A stretch of DNA of 64,000 nt, taken from contig NZ_CP045928.1 of the NCBI RefSeq assembly GCF_009664855.1, forward strand, positions 2,474,049-2,538,048, read 5' to 3'. The translations under genes and the position numbers were made by a program. The notes under the pieces were generated by a model. The model saw only the letters and a list, made by a program, of their open reading frames with translations. It had not been told where the DNA came from and searched no databases. Each line of letters begins with the position of its first letter. Position 1 is the stretch's first letter. Below, one piece after another: positions 25,002 through 33,462 of this stretch. The stretch comes from Flavobacterium sp. SLB02. Its GTDB lineage: Bacteria; Bacteroidota; Bacteroidia; Flavobacteriales; Flavobacteriaceae.

Positions 25002-26198
25002 TTAGCGAAGTATTTTTAAATAAGCGCTATAAGCATCATCCTTAATAGAAGTTCGCAGATACACTTCGTTTTCGTCTTTTGTACTAAATTCAAATTGAAT
25101 TAAAGCAGCATCTGAATAATAATACAAGAAATTATCCTCAGCAAATTCAAGATTAGAAATTGGTAAGGTTGATAGCTTTATTTCGAATGCTATTTCACCA
25201 TTTGCCATATCGATTTGAAAAAGTTTTCCTTTACGGGTATATCCCCAGGCATTATCACTTTCCTCAATAATGTATTCGATGTTATCATTTTTAAAGTCCG
25301 TTTTCCAAAGTTGAGTTCCGGTTTTTGAATCTAAAGCGTATAGAGAAGAAACTTCCGGGCCTTGTCCTGCAAAATATACCTTTTTGTCTTTACTAAATAT
25401 GCGCTCTTTGATATTATTTTGACCTTCTTCTAATTTAAACTGCCATAAAATATTCAGAGTATTAGGATTTAAAGCAAAAAGCACGTCTTTTTCATTGGCT
25501 ACAAATACATTTTCACCATCGGTTACAGCCTTTCCGTGTATGGGTTCCTCAAAGCTTTTTTGGGAAAGAAGTTTTCCTGTATTGGCTTCAAAACTATAAA
25601 AATTGTTGCCGCTTTGGGTAAAAACTTTGTTATCAAAAAAGAGAACCGGAATGTCATTATTTGTAGCGTCCAGTTTGTAGTTCCATATTAAACTTCCGTC
25701 TTTTAAATCAAGAGCATAAATGTTGTTATTGGGATCCTGAGTAGTGATAAACAGTTTTCCATCATTAATAACCGGAATTTGATTTTTTAGTATGATTTGA
25801 TCTGTGATATTACCCAATCTTGATTTCCAGAAAATTTCACCTGTTTTACTATTAATCGCGAAAATCTCACCGTTAATAAACGGAACATATATGACACCAT
25901 CTTTTAGCGTTACCTGATTGGCGCACATTTCTGTATGATTATCTGTTGCTTTAACCGTCCAGTTGAATCCTTCAGATTCTAAATTAAATGACATAAGCGA
26001 ACCGTCGTAATCATAAATCAGGATCGATTGTCCGTCTAGCGCAACTTTTTTAAGCGGGTTTATCACTTTATTAGTAACCATATCATTAATGGTTAAAGCT
26101 TTATTAGAATAATTAGTTTTACCTGATACAGCTGGTGTTTGCCCAAACATATTTACAACATTCAATACAAATAAAAGAATTCCTAGGTTTTTTTTCAT
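25002..26198 (-). CDS. exported PQQ-type beta-propeller repeat protein
   Basis: The ATG at 26198 begins a clear signal peptide (MKKNLGILLFVLNVVNMFGQ), better than the frame start at 26219; the product has 398 residues. It contains at least six repeats of the type 'inGKLFITT..D..NNIYALDLKDGSLIWNYKL', with W-docking residues typical of PQQ/BamB-like propellers. No quinone-binding or catalytic motif is evident, so it may be a structural or scaffold propeller rather than a dehydrogenase. It is a single gene with its own terminator. Its partner is unknown. Confidence 0.8.
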   Translation of the reverse strand: MKKNLGILLFVLNVVNMFGQTPAVSGKTNYSNKALTINDMVTNKVINPLKKVALDGQSILIYDYDGSLMSFNLESEGFNWTVKATDNHTEMCANQVTLKDGVIYVPFINGEIFAINSKTGEIFWKSRLGNITDQIILKNQIPVINDGKLFITTQDPNNNIYALDLKDGSLIWNYKLDATNNDIPVLFFDNKVFTQSGNNFYSFEANTGKLLSQKSFEEPIHGKAVTDGENVFVANEKDVLFALNPNTLNILWQFKLEEGQNNIKERIFSKDKKVYFAGQGPEVSSLYALDSKTGTQLWKTDFKNDNIEYIIEESDNAWGYTRKGKLFQIDMANGEIAFEIKLSTLPISNLEFAEDNFLYYYSDAALIQFEFSTKDENEVYLRTSIKDDAYSAYLKILR

Positions 26199-26400
26199 TT
26201 TAAAATGGGGTTTGATCATTCTGTTTCTTTTTTATTATATGAAATTACTGTTTGAAAGTAGATGCTTTACAATAAAAAAGACGCACTAAATATCGATTAA
26301 AACATTAAAATTTAACACATTAAATTCAATATAAAAATCAATATCGATGTCAAATATAGTAAAAAATTATTATGGAGTTTTAGACGCTCTCTGCAGGCTA

Positions 26401-27357
26401 TTAGTAGGATTTAAAAAAACCATAAGCTCTTTTCTCTGCGTATGAATACATCGAATCACGCAACGGAAAAGCACAGTGGCCTCCGTACTTTGGAGTTTCA
26501 AGATAAACATAGGCACTTTCCTGCGCTATAGCTCTGGGGTAACATCTTTCGCCTAAAAAAGGATCATCAAGAGAATTAATAATTAAGACCGGAGTAGTAA
26601 TATCTTTAAGTGAAAATTCAGGAGAAACACGCTGATAATAATCATCGCGACTGGCAAAACCATGCAGTGGTGCCGTAAAATAATGATCGACTTCATCAAA
26701 AGAAGTGATATTGTCAATTTGATCACGATTTATAAAATCAGGAAACTGCGCTGCTTTGTATTTTAGTTTTCTTTTAATATCAATTGTAAAATTCTTTAAA
26801 TAAACCCTGTTAAAACCTTGTTTGAGTACAGCTGCACTTGTTGCGATATGAGTGGGTACTGAAATACAAACTCCTGCCTTTATACGCTCATCGATTTTTG
26901 TCCATCCAAAATAATTCAGGAGCTGCACCCCTCCCATCGAATATCCTATTAAATAAACCTCTTCGAATCCTTTTTGTAAAACAAACTGCACTACTTCATC
27001 AAGATCATCTACTGCACCATGATGATAAAGTCTGGGCAAACGATTCATTTCTCCCCCGCAAGTTCGATTGTTCCATGCAAAAACCGAAAAATCCTTTTCC
27101 TGAAAATAAACCGCACAGCTGTTATTGTACGTTCTGCGGGAATCACCTTCAAGGCCATGGCATAAAATAACTGCTTTTTTAGGATCATTGATAATGAAAT
27201 CAATATTGATAAAATCTCCGTCATTTAACTCAATTTTCTCTCTTGTGTATCCCGGAGCATCAAACTTTTTAAACAAAGCTGCATAAATAGTAGAAACGTG
27301 CCTGTTGCGATGAATAATAGAAGGAAAATTATATTCTGATTGTTCAATTACTGGCAT
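26401..27357 (-). CDS. YheT-family alpha/beta hydrolase
   Basis: The frame is open from 27501, but the ATG at 27357 (MPVIEQSEYNFPSIIHRNRH) matches the usual family start; the product then has 318 residues. Features are FDAPGYTREKIELNDGDFINIDF, the oxyanion-type AVILCHGLEGDSRRTY, the nucleophile Ser in YLIGYSMGGVQLLNYFG, Asp in INSLDDPFLG and catalytic His in PKYGGHCAFP. COG0429 proteins are esterase-like with unclear physiological substrates. A 14-bp-stem hairpin lies in the divergent promoter region toward the lipoprotein gene. Confidence 0.88.
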   Translation of the reverse strand: MPVIEQSEYNFPSIIHRNRHVSTIYAALFKKFDAPGYTREKIELNDGDFINIDFIINDPKKAVILCHGLEGDSRRTYNNSCAVYFQEKDFSVFAWNNRTCGGEMNRLPRLYHHGAVDDLDEVVQFVLQKGFEEVYLIGYSMGGVQLLNYFGWTKIDERIKAGVCISVPTHIATSAAVLKQGFNRVYLKNFTIDIKRKLKYKAAQFPDFINRDQIDNITSFDEVDHYFTAPLHGFASRDDYYQRVSPEFSLKDITTPVLIINSLDDPFLGERCYPRAIAQESAYVYLETPKYGGHCAFPLRDSMYSYAEKRAYGFFKSY

Positions 27358-27516
27358 GATAGGATTTGTTTTTGGTGCGTTGTACAAAGCTAAGAAATCA
27401 ATCGACAACTCGTTTAAAACCGTCTCTTTTATTTTATTTAAAAAAACTGATTTATAGTTCCTTATAATGCAATTTATTGATCCGGATATTACAAAATACA
27501 AATGCTATTATGTAAC

Positions 27517-27553
27517 AAAACATCTCAAATAAGCATTAAATTTGAGATGTTTT
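27517..27553. other. 14-bp-stem hairpin between divergent genes
   Basis: AAAACATCTCAAAT (27517-27530) is the exact reverse complement of ATTTGAGATGTTTT (27540-27553). It looks like a bidirectional terminator but stands upstream of both flanking genes. It lies 17 bp before the lipoprotein start on the plus strand. Confidence 0.5.
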
Positions 27554-27569
27554 ACTAAAAATATTATTT

Positions 27570-28034
27570 ATGAAAAATTTTTCAATGCTTTTACTGTCAG
27601 CTTTCCTTTTTTCATGCCAACAGAAAGAAAATAAGAGTGCTCCTGTTCCCACTTCAGATTCAATTATTACAAAGAAAGAAGTAACAGAGAACAAACAAGT
27701 GGGCGATACTATCTACATGGATTTTAAAAATGAAAAAGGCCTTTTTATTGCCGAAGGTGTTATAGATTCTATTCATCCAAGAGTTTACGTTAAATTTAAA
27801 AATGAAGATTCAGGCAATTTAACAGCCAATATTATTCCTACTACCGGCAAAGGCAATATCCGTTTCAACCAGATTATCTCTCCTGACAACGCCTCAGACG
27901 GCCCGTTTGGAATGGATTTGAATATTGCTCTCCAACAAAAAGGTAATTATATCATCGTAATCGGACATTCGCAAATGGCTGACAGTCCTTATTGGGGTAA
28001 ATTCAAGGTCAAAATGGAAAGTAAAAAAGAGTAA
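27570..28034 (+). CDS. small lipoprotein of unknown function
   Basis: The 154-residue protein has an SPII signal ending AFLFSC (Cys16), followed by a Ser/Thr/Lys linker. A beta-rich domain (about 47-150) includes GDTIYMDFKNEKGLFIAEGVID, YVKFKNEDSGNLTA and YIIVIGHSQMADSPYWGKFKVKM. The body recalls small beta-sandwich periplasmic proteins. No family is recognised with confidence. It is divergent from the YheT hydrolase and convergent with another lipoprotein. Confidence 0.65.
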   Translation: MKNFSMLLLSAFLFSCQQKENKSAPVPTSDSIITKKEVTENKQVGDTIYMDFKNEKGLFIAEGVIDSIHPRVYVKFKNEDSGNLTANIIPTTGKGNIRFNQIISPDNASDGPFGMDLNIALQQKGNYIIVIGHSQMADSPYWGKFKVKMESKKE

Positions 28035-28065
28035 TTGATGGTTCATAGAATGTGTTTCTTCTAAT

Positions 28066-28347
28066 CTATTTCTTTAATTTACACTTAAATGTCGACGTTT
28101 CTGTAATTTCACCATTTGTTTTAACATAGGTACTATCTTGTTGAAGCTTTTCAATTTCGACTGGTGTATTATTGCAAAAATCAGCTTCCAGTGAAGAGGA
28201 ACCTGCTATCAGTCCATTATATTTTGTTTCTATATTTTGTGTACACTTATAGCACACAATCTCATTTTTATCATTTTCCGAGTTAGAACAAGAAAAAATG
28301 ACTGATGTCAGGGATATTGCTGTAATTATTAATTTTATTTTTTTCAT
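28066..28347 (-). CDS. small cysteine-containing lipoprotein of unknown function
   Basis: The 93-residue protein has a lipobox SVIFSC (Cys20) and a mature part with a CYKC motif and two further cysteines (FCNN, FKCKLKK), so disulfides or metal binding are possible. Its mature body is only about 73 residues. No family is recognised. It is preceded by an AT-rich 65-bp gap from the monooxygenase gene and is convergent with the lipoprotein at 27570. Confidence 0.6.
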   Translation of the reverse strand: MKKIKLIITAISLTSVIFSCSNSENDKNEIVCYKCTQNIETKYNGLIAGSSSLEADFCNNTPVEIEKLQQDSTYVKTNGEITETSTFKCKLKK

Positions 28348-28412
28348 TGATGTATTTTTTATTTAATAATTCCGATCCCTTTATTCAAAACAGATTGTAA
28401 CTACTCATTTTA

Positions 28413-29414
28413 TTACTCATCCTGATGAATGGATTGATTTTTAAAATCTGCTGCGCTAAAATGCGGCAGGACTTCCTGAGCAATCAATTTTAAAGTTTCA
28501 TCAACAGGAAGCTCTGATTTTCTTAAATGGAGCGCCATATGGTTTACGCCGGCCAATTCGTAAAGTCTCATAATCGAAGTTACCCCCTTAATCCCTACAG
28601 CACCTCCAAAACGATGTGGAGTAAATGGTGCATCAGGATCTTTTAAAAGATTCAAATGAAATGCCGATATGTAAGGTTTCGAAGCCTGATTGTTGTCATA
28701 AAGTGCATTTTTCCATTCTCTCACTAAAATTTCCGTGTCTTTTACATCCCTTGGATAATTGAACCAACCCTGCATATTTTGCGCAATCCACCCCATACTT
28801 TGTTTTGCTCTTCCTGCTAAAATCCACGGAATTTCTTTTTTAGGTTTTGGATAAATTTCGATTCCGTTAGAAGCCTTTCCGAAAAAGTGATACAGAGAAC
28901 TCTTCTCTTTCCAGGCTTCTTTGATTATTTCATGGTTCAATACAAACCGCTCTGCCCTGCTTTCAAAATCAAATCCAAACAGAGGAAATTCTACAGGACG
29001 ATCTCCTAAACCAACGCCAAAAAGATAACGGCTGTCTGATAAATTTTCGATCGTAGCAATTGCTTTGGCCAACTGCAGCGGATCATGCAATGGCAGTACA
29101 ACAGCAGCGGTACCAATAGCTACAGATTTGGTAATGGCGGCCACGTAACCCAAATACGATAAGGTATCAAAAACCTGCGCTCCATCGCCAAAGTTTGGGT
29201 CATACACAGGAACTTCCCTCATCCATAAAGCAGCAAACCCAAGTTGATCGACTAACTTGACAAGTTCTGCATGCCTGCTGATATCCGGAATACCAAAAGG
29301 ACGGCCCTGTTTTTTTCTTTTTTTCTCTCCTTCAAGAGACCAGTCGTTGTCTAACGGAAATTCTATTCCGAGAGTCATACGGCCGGGTATATGAATTTTA
29401 CAAATTGTTTTCAT
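28413..29414 (-). CDS. LLM-class (luciferase-like) flavin-dependent oxidoreductase
   Basis: This 333-residue TIM-barrel protein has GRMTLGIEFPLDNDW at the start, FAALWMREVPVYDPNFGDG, VAIGTAAVVLPLHDPLQLAKAIATIENLS and RYLFGVGLGDRP. These are standard luciferase-like monooxygenase motifs for the flavin pocket. Family members oxidise small organics using reduced FMN or F420. It is the last gene of a three-gene operon: MFS, outer-membrane protein, LLM, each separated by 2 bp. That suggests modification and export or import of one compound. The substrate is unknown. Confidence 0.88.
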   Translation of the reverse strand: MKTICKIHIPGRMTLGIEFPLDNDWSLEGEKKRKKQGRPFGIPDISRHAELVKLVDQLGFAALWMREVPVYDPNFGDGAQVFDTLSYLGYVAAITKSVAIGTAAVVLPLHDPLQLAKAIATIENLSDSRYLFGVGLGDRPVEFPLFGFDFESRAERFVLNHEIIKEAWKEKSSLYHFFGKASNGIEIYPKPKKEIPWILAGRAKQSMGWIAQNMQGWFNYPRDVKDTEILVREWKNALYDNNQASKPYISAFHLNLLKDPDAPFTPHRFGGAVGIKGVTSIMRLYELAGVNHMALHLRKSELPVDETLKLIAQEVLPHFSAADFKNQSIHQDE

Positions 29415-29416
29415 TT

Positions 29417-30196
29417 TTAAAATAAATTAGCGGTTAATACTACTCCTCCAGTGTTTTTAAGTGTATTCCAGGTTGGAGAAGCCATAATGGGCAGTGTATA
29501 ATTACCAAATTTAAAGACTTTAGAGGCATTAAAACCTACTGAAGCAATTCCGGGTTTATCACTAAAAAAGGTGTCTTTTTCGCCATTAAGAGCAAATACT
29601 CCTCCTATAAAAAATTCAAGTTTAACATCTTTAACCTGATACGGATACGAAAGCTGAACATAGGTCGAATAACGATTCTTTCCGTTTCTGACCGGATCTT
29701 TACCTTCTTCGCGAACATCACCCGGCAATACATCACGATCACGCCCAAAAACAATGGTACTCCAGGAAATGTCCAGTGGGAATTTTTCTGAAACTTTATA
29801 TCCCACGGTCGCATCTAGAAAATGTCGGGTTGTAGCGGCATTATAATCAAACAAATCGGTTTTTGGTGCCAGATAGGTCGAATAGTTGTAAATATCGTAA
29901 ACAACAAAACGCAGGTTTTTGTATTTGTAAGATGCAAAATAATCAAACTGTTTGTACGTTCCGTTGAAGGAATTACTGCCTCTGGCACCAAATTTAAAAT
30001 TCCCGTCCTTGCTGGTAAAATTCGCACTGGCCAATACAAAAGGCACATCTGAAATGGTCATCCCACGCCAGAAATAACTGCTTTTTAATTGTAAATGAAT
30101 CTCAACCGGATTATACTCACTGGATTTATCCTGAGCCTGAATTTTTACATTACAACTGATTATCAGTAATAAAATAATACTGTAGTAGCGTAACAT
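29417..30196 (-). CDS. outer-membrane beta-barrel protein
   Basis: The 259-residue protein has a signal peptide at about 1-21 (IKAQA-like end), then alternating amphipathic strands: IHLQLKSSYFWRGMTISDVPF, FKFGARGSNSFNG, FDYFASYKYKNLRFVVYD and FIGGVFAL. The terminal GGVVLTANLF ends in Phe, the usual outer-membrane insertion signal. The YFWRGM motif recalls TorF-like or nucleoside-channel-type barrels. It lies between the MFS exporter and LLM oxidoreductase with 2-bp gaps on both sides. Specificity is unknown. Confidence 0.72.
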   Translation of the reverse strand: MLRYYSIILLLIISCNVKIQAQDKSSEYNPVEIHLQLKSSYFWRGMTISDVPFVLASANFTSKDGNFKFGARGSNSFNGTYKQFDYFASYKYKNLRFVVYDIYNYSTYLAPKTDLFDYNAATTRHFLDATVGYKVSEKFPLDISWSTIVFGRDRDVLPGDVREEGKDPVRNGKNRYSTYVQLSYPYQVKDVKLEFFIGGVFALNGEKDTFFSDKPGIASVGFNASKVFKFGNYTLPIMASPTWNTLKNTGGVVLTANLF

Positions 30197-30198
30197 AA

Positions 30199-31431
30199 TT
30201 ATTTGACTTTTTTAGGATATAGATTACTGGATATTCTGGAGCTCATTAAGGTTACTACTATGGCAAGCATGACAAACAAAGCGCCTACCCATGGTGTTGC
30301 ACCAAGTCCTAAACTAGATTCTACTACTAATCCTCCTGCATAGGCACCTATCGCGATTCCGACATTGAAAGCAGCAATATTAAAAGCTGAAGCCACATCT
30401 TCTGTTCCCGGTAAATAGCGCTCTGATAACTGAACAACATACAATTGTAATCCCGGAACATTAGAAAATGATAACGCCCCCATGATAAACAAAGTAATAA
30501 TTCCAAAAACAGAATCACTTGAAGTAAAACTGAAAACCAATAAAGCAATCGCCTGTAAAACAAACATCCACAATAGGGCTTTTAAAGGATTTTTATTGGC
30601 TGCTTTTCCTCCAATAAGATTTCCAAAAGCAATCGCAATTCCGTACAACACAAGCACGATATTCACCATTGATTCAGACAATCCCATGATTTTTTGAAGA
30701 ATGGGAGACAAATAGGTAAACGCCACAAAAGTCCCTCCGTAACCTAAAGTAGTCATTAAAAAAGCAAGAAGTAACCGACCGTTTGTCACTACTTTAAATT
30801 GATCTTTAATGGCGATTTTCTGATCGTTTTTGATTTCATTTGGAAGCAGAATCCAGCCTGAAATCAAACCAATTAATCCTAAAACTGCAACTCCTATAAA
30901 AGTAGCACGCCATCCAAATTCCTGTCCGATAAAAGTTCCAAATGGTACTCCCGTAACAATGGCAACGGTTAACCCGGTAAACATGATCGAAATTGCCGAT
31001 GCTCTTTTATTAGCTGGAACCAAAGATGCCGCAATAGTAGAACCTATCGAGAAGAAAACTCCGTGTGCTAATCCTGTAATAATTCTTGCCAGAACCAAAG
31101 TCGTAAAACCAGGAGCTATTGAGGCAAGGCCATTTCCTAAAATAAACACAATCATAAGCCAGATTAACAGTTTCTTACGCGGAATACTTCCTGTTAGGGC
31201 GGTCAATACAGGTGCACCAATTGCTACACCAATGGCATATAAGCTTACCAGTAATCCGGCTGAAGGAATACTAATATTTAAATCTGTGGCAACGGTTGGC
31301 AGTAAACCCACAATCACAAATTCGGTAGTACCAATTCCGAATGCGCTGATAGTTAATGCCCATAGCGCTGCAGGCAATCCTTTTCGCGTACTGGCAGTTT
31401 TACCAGTAACAGCAGTTTGATTTGTTTTCAT
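30199..31431 (-). CDS. MFS transporter (AraJ/sugar-efflux-like, DHA1 type)
   Basis: This 410-residue protein has 12 predicted helices. ALTISAFGIGTTEFVIVGLLPTVATDLNIS at the start and IPRKKLLIWLMIVFILGN in loop 2-3 are typical of the DHA1/AraJ efflux group. ARIITGLAHGVFFSIGSTIAA forms helix 4. It is probably a proton-driven exporter of small solutes or drugs. It heads the operon with the outer-membrane protein and LLM oxidoreductase. The 137-bp gap to the upstream Yellow-like gene holds a short ATGTCC/GGACAT dyad (31533-31548). Confidence 0.88.
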   Translation of the reverse strand: MKTNQTAVTGKTASTRKGLPAALWALTISAFGIGTTEFVIVGLLPTVATDLNISIPSAGLLVSLYAIGVAIGAPVLTALTGSIPRKKLLIWLMIVFILGNGLASIAPGFTTLVLARIITGLAHGVFFSIGSTIAASLVPANKRASAISIMFTGLTVAIVTGVPFGTFIGQEFGWRATFIGVAVLGLIGLISGWILLPNEIKNDQKIAIKDQFKVVTNGRLLLAFLMTTLGYGGTFVAFTYLSPILQKIMGLSESMVNIVLVLYGIAIAFGNLIGGKAANKNPLKALLWMFVLQAIALLVFSFTSSDSVFGIITLFIMGALSFSNVPGLQLYVVQLSERYLPGTEDVASAFNIAAFNVGIAIGAYAGGLVVESSLGLGATPWVGALFVMLAIVVTLMSSRISSNLYPKKVK

Positions 31432-31568
31432 ATTGTTTTAAAAAAAATGTGATAAATGAATGGCAGTCTTTCATAGAATGCCTTTTTATGATGAAGAAAT
31501 ATTCTAAATTTTAAGATGAAGAAAATAAGAGAATGTCCCGTAGGACATCCTCCTATCCAACAACCAAT

Positions 31569-32672
31569 TTAATCAACTTTAATACGAACCACATAATAAG
31601 GCGGTTTACTCGTGTCAATGTTATTGTTTAGCCAGGCTAAATTATGAAGCTGATTGGCAACTACATATAAATAGCCGTCTTTAGAAATTGAAACACCATC
31701 CGGCCATGATAACAAGCGGTCATCCTGTGCTAAAATTGTATATCCCTGCGGAGTAGCAACACCTACTGCATTTTGCTCTACATCGGTTACATATATTTTT
31801 CCGTTATTGCCCACTTTAAACCCATCAGACTTTGGTTTATTGGCATAAAACTCAATTTGTTTCGAAAGCTCAATATTACTCAGTTTGTCATTAGCCAATG
31901 ATTCTGATTTAATACGGTAGATTTTTGTTCCTCCCATCGCCCCGAAATAAATCCATTCTCTCTGCGGATCAATAGATATTGGGTTTAATGGATAACTTGG
32001 CTGTAAAACACCTCCATTAGGGAACAAATGACTTACAGGGCGATTGTTGATGACAACCGGTTCGTTTATTGGCATAAAACTAGCATCTGACTCTAACACT
32101 CTGCGGCTATATCCTGTTTTTAAATCCACTACAATAAAAGCCGGTTTTATAGGCGGTAACAATCCTGCATAAGTCATATCAGCAATAACAGCGATTTGAT
32201 TTTTTTCGTCAATAATAAAATCCTGCAGAAAAGAATTGAATTGCAAAACATCCTCCGGAAAAGCAAAAAGCTTTACCATTTTCTTTGTTTTGATATTAAA
32301 TCCAACCAGTTTTGGTGCTTTTTTAGATTCCGGCTTGTCATCTCCCATATCCAATACCCATAAAGTATTATCGTTTGAAACATGAATTCCAATCGTGGCA
32401 TTAATACCTTTCATTGATTTACCAGTTGGTTTCACAATCCATTCTTCGTCCGGAAAAGGCACGGCAGATCCGTCAGGCAGAATTTCTTTTACCATAAATT
32501 TTGATTCTCCTAAAGCCGACATGGTGATAAAAACTCGTCCTTCGGGAGATACGGCAACATTTCCTGGTCTTGCATCCGGAAAAGTTGATACTACTTCTAA
32601 TTTATTTTGTGCATAGTTTGCAGTGCCTAAAAAAGCGGTTACTGCCAGCATAAAATATTTGATCGTTTTCAT
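31569..32672 (-). CDS. exported major-royal-jelly/Yellow-related protein (L-dopachrome tautomerase-related)
   Basis: The 367-residue protein has a signal peptide at about 1-21 (TANYAQ). A six-bladed propeller follows, with ARPGNVAVSPEGRVFITMS, TLWVLDMG, NSFLQDFIIDEKNQIAVIADMTYAGLLPP, INPIS-type blade turns and WPDGVSISKDGYLYVVANQLHNL. This is the MRJP/Yellow family. Bacterial members are of unknown function, while the insect relatives include tautomerases. It stands downstream of a Crp/Fnr gene with a TGTGA-N6-TCACA-like dyad in its promoter region, so control by that regulator is likely. Confidence 0.85.
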   Translation of the reverse strand: MKTIKYFMLAVTAFLGTANYAQNKLEVVSTFPDARPGNVAVSPEGRVFITMSALGESKFMVKEILPDGSAVPFPDEEWIVKPTGKSMKGINATIGIHVSNDNTLWVLDMGDDKPESKKAPKLVGFNIKTKKMVKLFAFPEDVLQFNSFLQDFIIDEKNQIAVIADMTYAGLLPPIKPAFIVVDLKTGYSRRVLESDASFMPINEPVVINNRPVSHLFPNGGVLQPSYPLNPISIDPQREWIYFGAMGGTKIYRIKSESLANDKLSNIELSKQIEFYANKPKSDGFKVGNNGKIYVTDVEQNAVGVATPQGYTILAQDDRLLSWPDGVSISKDGYLYVVANQLHNLAWLNNNIDTSKPPYYVVRIKVD

Positions 32673-32750
32673 AATTGTATTGTTTAAAATTAACAGTACA
32701 AAGTTCTAACGATACCAAGAGGTGTGCAAGGATGAACATCACACTTTTGA

Positions 32751-32766
32751 AGTGATGTAGATCACA
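32751..32766. promoter_or_regulatory. CRP-type dyad upstream of the Yellow-like gene
   Basis: AGTGATGTAGATCACA is AGTGA-N6-TCACA, nine of ten positions of the CRP consensus TGTGA-N6-TCACA. A second pair of arms, ACATCAC and GTGATGT, overlaps it at about 32736-32758. It lies 79-94 bp upstream of the start at 32672 and just after the Crp/Fnr gene. Confidence 0.6.
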
Positions 32767-32771
32767 TCTTT

Positions 32772-33344
32772 TTATCCTTTAAAACGGCTGAGGGTTTCAC
32801 GGGTCACCCCCAAATACGAAGCCAGCAGCTTTTTAGGAACTCGCTGAATCAATAAAGGGAATTTTTTAATAAGATTGTTATAACGTTCTTCAGCGGTTTG
32901 AGTCAGTAAAGACATTATTCGTTGTTGCAAAGCGATATAACCATAATGCGATTTGATTCTGAAGAAATTCGTCATTTTTGGAATTTCATTGCACAAACGT
33001 TCTCTGTGTTCTAAGCGAAGACAAAAAAACTCTGAATCTTCAATACAATCAATAAACATAGTGGCGGGAACCTGATTCTGAAAAGCATGAAAATCACTTG
33101 TCCAGTATTGTTCCATTGCAAACTGCAGGATATGTTCTTTTCCTTCGCTGTCAATCGCGTACGTTTTCAGGAATCCGCTTATGATCCAGTATTCAGAAGG
33201 AACAAGCTCATCTTTTTGTACTAAAAACTGATGCTTTCTTAATTTCTTATAGGTAAAACAATCGGCGACAATATTCCATTCCTCATCAGTCAACGGACTT
33301 ATTTCTTCGATATGTTTTCTTAATAATAAATAATGATTTTCCAT
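32772..33344 (-). CDS. Crp/Fnr-family transcriptional regulator (first copy)
   Basis: This 190-residue protein has a cyclic-nucleotide-binding-like beta-roll (about 20-125; KKLRKHQFLVQKDELVPSEYWIISGFLKTYAID) and a C-terminal helix-turn-helix VPKKLLASYLGVTRETLSR. RET in the recognition helix is also found in E. coli CRP, whose Glu contacts the TGTGA half-site. No Fnr-type cysteine cluster is seen at the N terminus. It is similar in layout and length to the Crp/Fnr protein at 44282-44851. Its likely target is the next gene downstream. Confidence 0.9.
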   Translation of the reverse strand: MENHYLLLRKHIEEISPLTDEEWNIVADCFTYKKLRKHQFLVQKDELVPSEYWIISGFLKTYAIDSEGKEHILQFAMEQYWTSDFHAFQNQVPATMFIDCIEDSEFFCLRLEHRERLCNEIPKMTNFFRIKSHYGYIALQQRIMSLLTQTAEERYNNLIKKFPLLIQRVPKKLLASYLGVTRETLSRFKG

Positions 33345-33424
33345 AAAAGCAACTTCTTTTTAGCACTACGTGACTTACTTACCTGCGAATGTAACAAAAA
33401 TCTTTTATTAAAAAATAGCCAAAC

Positions 33425-33453
33425 AAAACTCACACCTCATTAGTGTGAGTTTT
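33425..33453 (-). terminator. terminator of the RND efflux operon
   Basis: AAAACTCACAC (33425-33435) is the exact reverse complement of GTGTGAGTTTT (33443-33453) with a 7-nt loop, 10 bp after the stop of the outer-membrane subunit. On the minus strand the right arm ends in a short T-rich tract. The arms contain TCACA/TGTGA, so a second role as a binding site cannot be excluded. Confidence 0.7.
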
Positions 33454-33462
33454 GAAAAATTT

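Noticed and set aside
30830..31420. A 196-codon plus-strand frame opposite the MFS gene
   Set aside because: It is the antisense shadow of a well-conserved 12-helix transporter; its translation is low in complexity and has no domain pattern.
31533..31548. ATGTCC/GGACAT dyad as a terminator
   Set aside because: Short stem without T-run on either strand; may be a repeat word, kept only as a note in the MFS entry.
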